A stretch of DNA of 64,000 bases from Ideonella aquatica. Lineage in GTDB: Bacteria > Pseudomonadota > Gammaproteobacteria > Burkholderiales > Burkholderiaceae_C. Below are positions 61,397-64,000 of this stretch, piece by piece. Under the pieces are notes generated by a model, which had not been told where the DNA came from, made no database searches, and was given only the letters and a program-made list of their open reading frames with translations. Position 1 is the first letter of the stretch. Every line of letters starts with the position of its first letter. A program made the translations under genes and the position numbers. The stretch lies in NCBI RefSeq assembly GCF_018069755.1, contig NZ_JAGQDE010000012.1, forward strand, positions 62,001 through 126,000, read 5' to 3'.

Positions 61397-64000
61397 GTGA
61401 AGCCCCAGTCCCACCCGCGCTCGCGCCGTCACTGTCCTACCCCGCTGACCGCCACCGCGATCGGCGCCGCCCTGCTGGTGTCGGCCTTCGCCGCCCAGGC
61501 TCAGGACGCCACCCAGACCATCACCGTCACCGGCATCCGCAAGGGCATCGAGGACGCGATTTCGGTCAAGAAGAACGCCGACGCCATCGTCGAGGCCATG
61601 TCGGCCGAAGACATCGGCAAGCTGCCCGATGCCAGCGTCGCCGAGTCGATCTCCCGCCTGCCGGGCATCACCGTGCAGCGCAGCGCCGTCACTGGCCGCG
61701 CCCAGCAGGTCACGCTGCGCGGCATGCCGCCCGATTTCGGCGTCACGCTGCTCAACGGCCGCGAGCAGGCCACCACCTCGGCCAGCCGCAGCGTTGAGCT
61801 GGACCTGTACCCCGCCGAACTGGTTGGCGGCGCCACCGTCTACAAGTCGTCCAACGCCAGCCTGATGACCCAGGGTCTGTCGGGCACGGTGGACATCCAG
61901 ACCGTGCGTCCGCTGTCCTTTGGCAAGCGCACCATCGTCGGCAGCTACAAGCACGAGATGCAGGGCAAGGCTGAAGACCTGCCCGGCTTCACCACCGGCG
62001 ACGGCGACCGCGCGTCGCTGTCCTACATCGACCAGTTCGCCGACCGCACCATCGGTGTGGCGCTGGGCGTGACCAAGTCCAAGAACAACGGCAACGCCCG
62101 CCCGAACTTCAACACCTGGGGCGGCTGGGTGGCCGATGTCGACTACAACGGCGGCAAGGTCAAGACCCCGGGCGGCTTCACCACCGACATCGAAACCACC
62201 GATTCGCAGCGCACCGGCGCCATGGCCGTGCTGCAGTTCAAGCCCAACAAGGACTTCGAGTCGGTCCTGGACGTCTTCTACTCCAAGGGCGACTTCTCGG
62301 TGAAGAAGCGCGGCCTGGAAGGCCCGCTGGGCGGCCTGTCGGCCGGCGCCAATGACCAGGGCGGCAAGCTGATCAACGCCACCATCGTCAATGGCGTGGC
62401 CACTTCCGGCACCTTCGAGAACTGGAAGGGCGTCATCCGCAACCACAACGAGGACTACACCGACGAGCTCAATTCGATCGGCTGGGCCAACACCCTGAAG
62501 GCGGCGGGTGGCTGGACGCTGAAGAGCGACCTGTCCTATTCCAAGGTCACGAAGAACGCGGTGCGCTACGAGACCACCGCCGGCCTGCCGGGCAATGCCT
62601 ACAACGCCGCCGACACCATCAGCTTCAGCGGCTTCAACGGCAGCAACCTGGCGGACGTGAAGTACACCTCGGGTCTGAACTACGCCGACCCGAACATCAT
62701 CAAGCTGACCGACGTGCAAGGCTGGGCCGGCGGCGCCGGCGTGCAGGATGGCTACTACGCCAACCCGGTCACCACCGACAAGATCCAGGCCATCCGCCTG
62801 GCCGCCCAGAAGGACGTGCAGTGGGGCCCGGTGGTGGGTGTCGAGTTCGGTGCCAACTATGCCGACCGCACCAAGGACCGCGTGGCCAAGGAAGGCGCGC
62901 TGGTCATCATCGGCGGCCTGAACGCTGATGGTTCGGTGAAGGATCGCCTGATCTCCACCGACATGCCGGGCGCCACCGTCGGCGTCGGCGGCCTGACCGG
63001 CATCCCCACGCTGAACTGGGATCCGGCCGGCTCGCTGGGCAAGGTCTACCAGCTCAACCCCTGGAGCGACCATGACATCGTCTCGAAGTCCTGGGGTGTG
63101 AAGGAGAAGATCACCACCGCCTTCGTCAAGGGTGACGTCGACACCGAGATTGGCGGCCTGCCAGTGCGCGGCAACGTCGGCCTGCAGATCGTGGGCACCA
63201 AGCAGTCGGGCTCCAGCTTCCTGATCGACCAGTCCACCTGCAATGGTGGCACTCACCAGTGCAGCTTCAGCGCCATCAACGGTGGTGCCAGCTACACCGA
63301 CGTGCTGCCCAGCCTGAACCTGGCGGCCGACCTGGGCGGTGACCGCTTCCTGCGCTTTGGTGCTGGCCGTGTGGTGGCCCGCGCCAACATGGAGGACATG
63401 AAGGCCGGCATCGACTTCAGCTACGACAGCACCGAGAATCACTACAAGGGCACCGCCGGCAACCCGCAGCTCAAGCCCTTCCGTGCCGATGCACTGGACA
63501 TCTCCTTCGAGCAGTACTTCGGCAAGAAGGGTTACGTCTCGGTGGCCGCGTTCCACAAGAACCTGAAGTCCTACATCGTCAAGGTGGCCCAGGCCTTCGA
63601 CTACAGCGGACTGCTGCTGCCCGGTGCCCAGCCGGTGACGGCCAATGACACCCTGACCCGGCCGATCAACGGCGATGGCGGCCGCATCAGCGGCGTCGAG
63701 CTGGCGGTGAACGTGCCCTTCTCGTTGCTCACTGAGAAGCTGGATGGCTTCGGCGTGATGGTCAACTACGGCAACACCAGCAGCTCGGTGAAGATTCCGA
63801 CCGCTGGCGTCAGTACCGCCAACATCTCGTCGGTGACGATCCCGCTGCCGGGTCTGTCCAAGGAAACCGCGAACCTGCGCCTGTACTACGAGAAGCACGG
63901 CTTTCAGATCGCCGCGGCCGCGCGCCACCGCTCGGACTTCATTGGCGAGATCTCGGACTACCAGGACAAGACGCAGTTGGTCGGCATCAAGGCCGAGACG
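61397..64000 (+). CDS. TonB-dependent receptor, maltodextrin type (C-terminus cut by window edge)
   Basis: 868 codons are present and no stop is reached; the last barrel strands are missing. The start is GTG 61397 with AAGGAG 7 bp upstream. Signal peptide (TATAIGAALLVSAFAAQAQD), then a TonB-box-like TITVTGIRKGIEDA and a plug with EDIGKLPDASVAESISRLPG, ITVQRSAVTGRAQQVTLRGM. This plug signature belongs to the large carbohydrate receptor group that includes Caulobacter MalA. Next to a secreted amylase, uptake of maltodextrins across the outer membrane is inferred. Confidence 0.9.
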   Translation, partial: MKPQSHPRSRRHCPTPLTATAIGAALLVSAFAAQAQDATQTITVTGIRKGIEDAISVKKNADAIVEAMSAEDIGKLPDASVAESISRLPGITVQRSAVTGRAQQVTLRGMPPDFGVTLLNGREQATTSASRSVELDLYPAELVGGATVYKSSNASLMTQGLSGTVDIQTVRPLSFGKRTIVGSYKHEMQGKAEDLPGFTTGDGDRASLSYIDQFADRTIGVALGVTKSKNNGNARPNFNTWGGWVADVDYNGGKVKTPGGFTTDIETTDSQRTGAMAVLQFKPNKDFESVLDVFYSKGDFSVKKRGLEGPLGGLSAGANDQGGKLINATIVNGVATSGTFENWKGVIRNHNEDYTDELNSIGWANTLKAAGGWTLKSDLSYSKVTKNAVRYETTAGLPGNAYNAADTISFSGFNGSNLADVKYTSGLNYADPNIIKLTDVQGWAGGAGVQDGYYANPVTTDKIQAIRLAAQKDVQWGPVVGVEFGANYADRTKDRVAKEGALVIIGGLNADGSVKDRLISTDMPGATVGVGGLTGIPTLNWDPAGSLGKVYQLNPWSDHDIVSKSWGVKEKITTAFVKGDVDTEIGGLPVRGNVGLQIVGTKQSGSSFLIDQSTCNGGTHQCSFSAINGGASYTDVLPSLNLAADLGGDRFLRFGAGRVVARANMEDMKAGIDFSYDSTENHYKGTAGNPQLKPFRADALDISFEQYFGKKGYVSVAAFHKNLKSYIVKVAQAFDYSGLLLPGAQPVTANDTLTRPINGDGGRISGVELAVNVPFSLLTEKLDGFGVMVNYGNTSSSVKIPTAGVSTANISSVTIPLPGLSKETANLRLYYEKHGFQIAAAARHRSDFIGEISDYQDKTQLVGIKAET

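Overview
The window is a GC-rich, densely coded bacterial chromosome segment. Its gene content (PilG-PilH-PilI-PilJ-ChpA next to rubredoxin and hemL, a glucokinase-RpiR fusion, yqgE-ruvX-pyrR-pyrB-pyrC', a homoprotocatechuate cluster with HpaR) is typical of betaproteobacteria of the order Burkholderiales, probably the Rubrivivax/Leptothrix/Ideonella side of that order. That placement is inferred from family recognition alone. No rRNA, tRNA, CRISPR array, prophage or insertion sequence was seen.

Layout. 1-12335 is mostly accessory. It holds a PLP enzyme cut by the left edge, a striking 18-residue-repeat beta-roll protein and a DUF2145 pair bracketed by two paralogous winged-helix regulators. 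It also has a VOC protein, a YafY/WYL regulator with a clear operator, a 160-bp palindrome, a universal stress protein, a lipoprotein and a class V aminotransferase. 12338-15851 is a nickel unit: nikR, a NikR-type operator, a NiCoT permease and a TonB receptor. 15852-22568 is a metal-handling zone. It contains a PCuAC-like protein without copper ligands, a probable remnant of a cysteine-rich copper protein, a 650-bp gene-free stretch, and a tightly packed eight-gene set (DUF2946, SCO, two NosL-like proteins, a short membrane protein, an FtsX-type ABC permease, its ATPase, and a multi-pass protein with HHHCPFC). 22575-30873 is the hpa meta-cleavage pathway for homoprotocatechuate with its divergent regulator and two extra enzymes.

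30874-36719 is a minus-strand housekeeping run (SDR, YqiA-like esterase, mpl, hexose-phosphate mutarotase, hemL, thiD-like kinase). Divergent from it, 36845-47766 carries rubredoxin, the complete Chp chemosensory system for type IV pili and a diguanylate cyclase. 47774-53829 has a photolyase and the yqgE-ruvX-pyrR-pyrB-pyrC'-plsC operon, whose dihydroorotase-like member lacks the metal-binding HxH. After a composite palindromic spacer, 54107-64000 is a carbohydrate locus: a glucokinase-RpiR fusion, a second glucokinase with a MATE transporter, a secreted GH13 amylase and a maltodextrin-type TonB receptor cut by the right edge. HexR-like boxes sit in the intergenic regions upstream of the fusion gene, the second glucokinase and the amylase.

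The best candidates for something new are the D/N-alternating beta-roll protein with its flanking regulators, and the SCO-NosL-ABC cluster, which here has no nosZ beside it.
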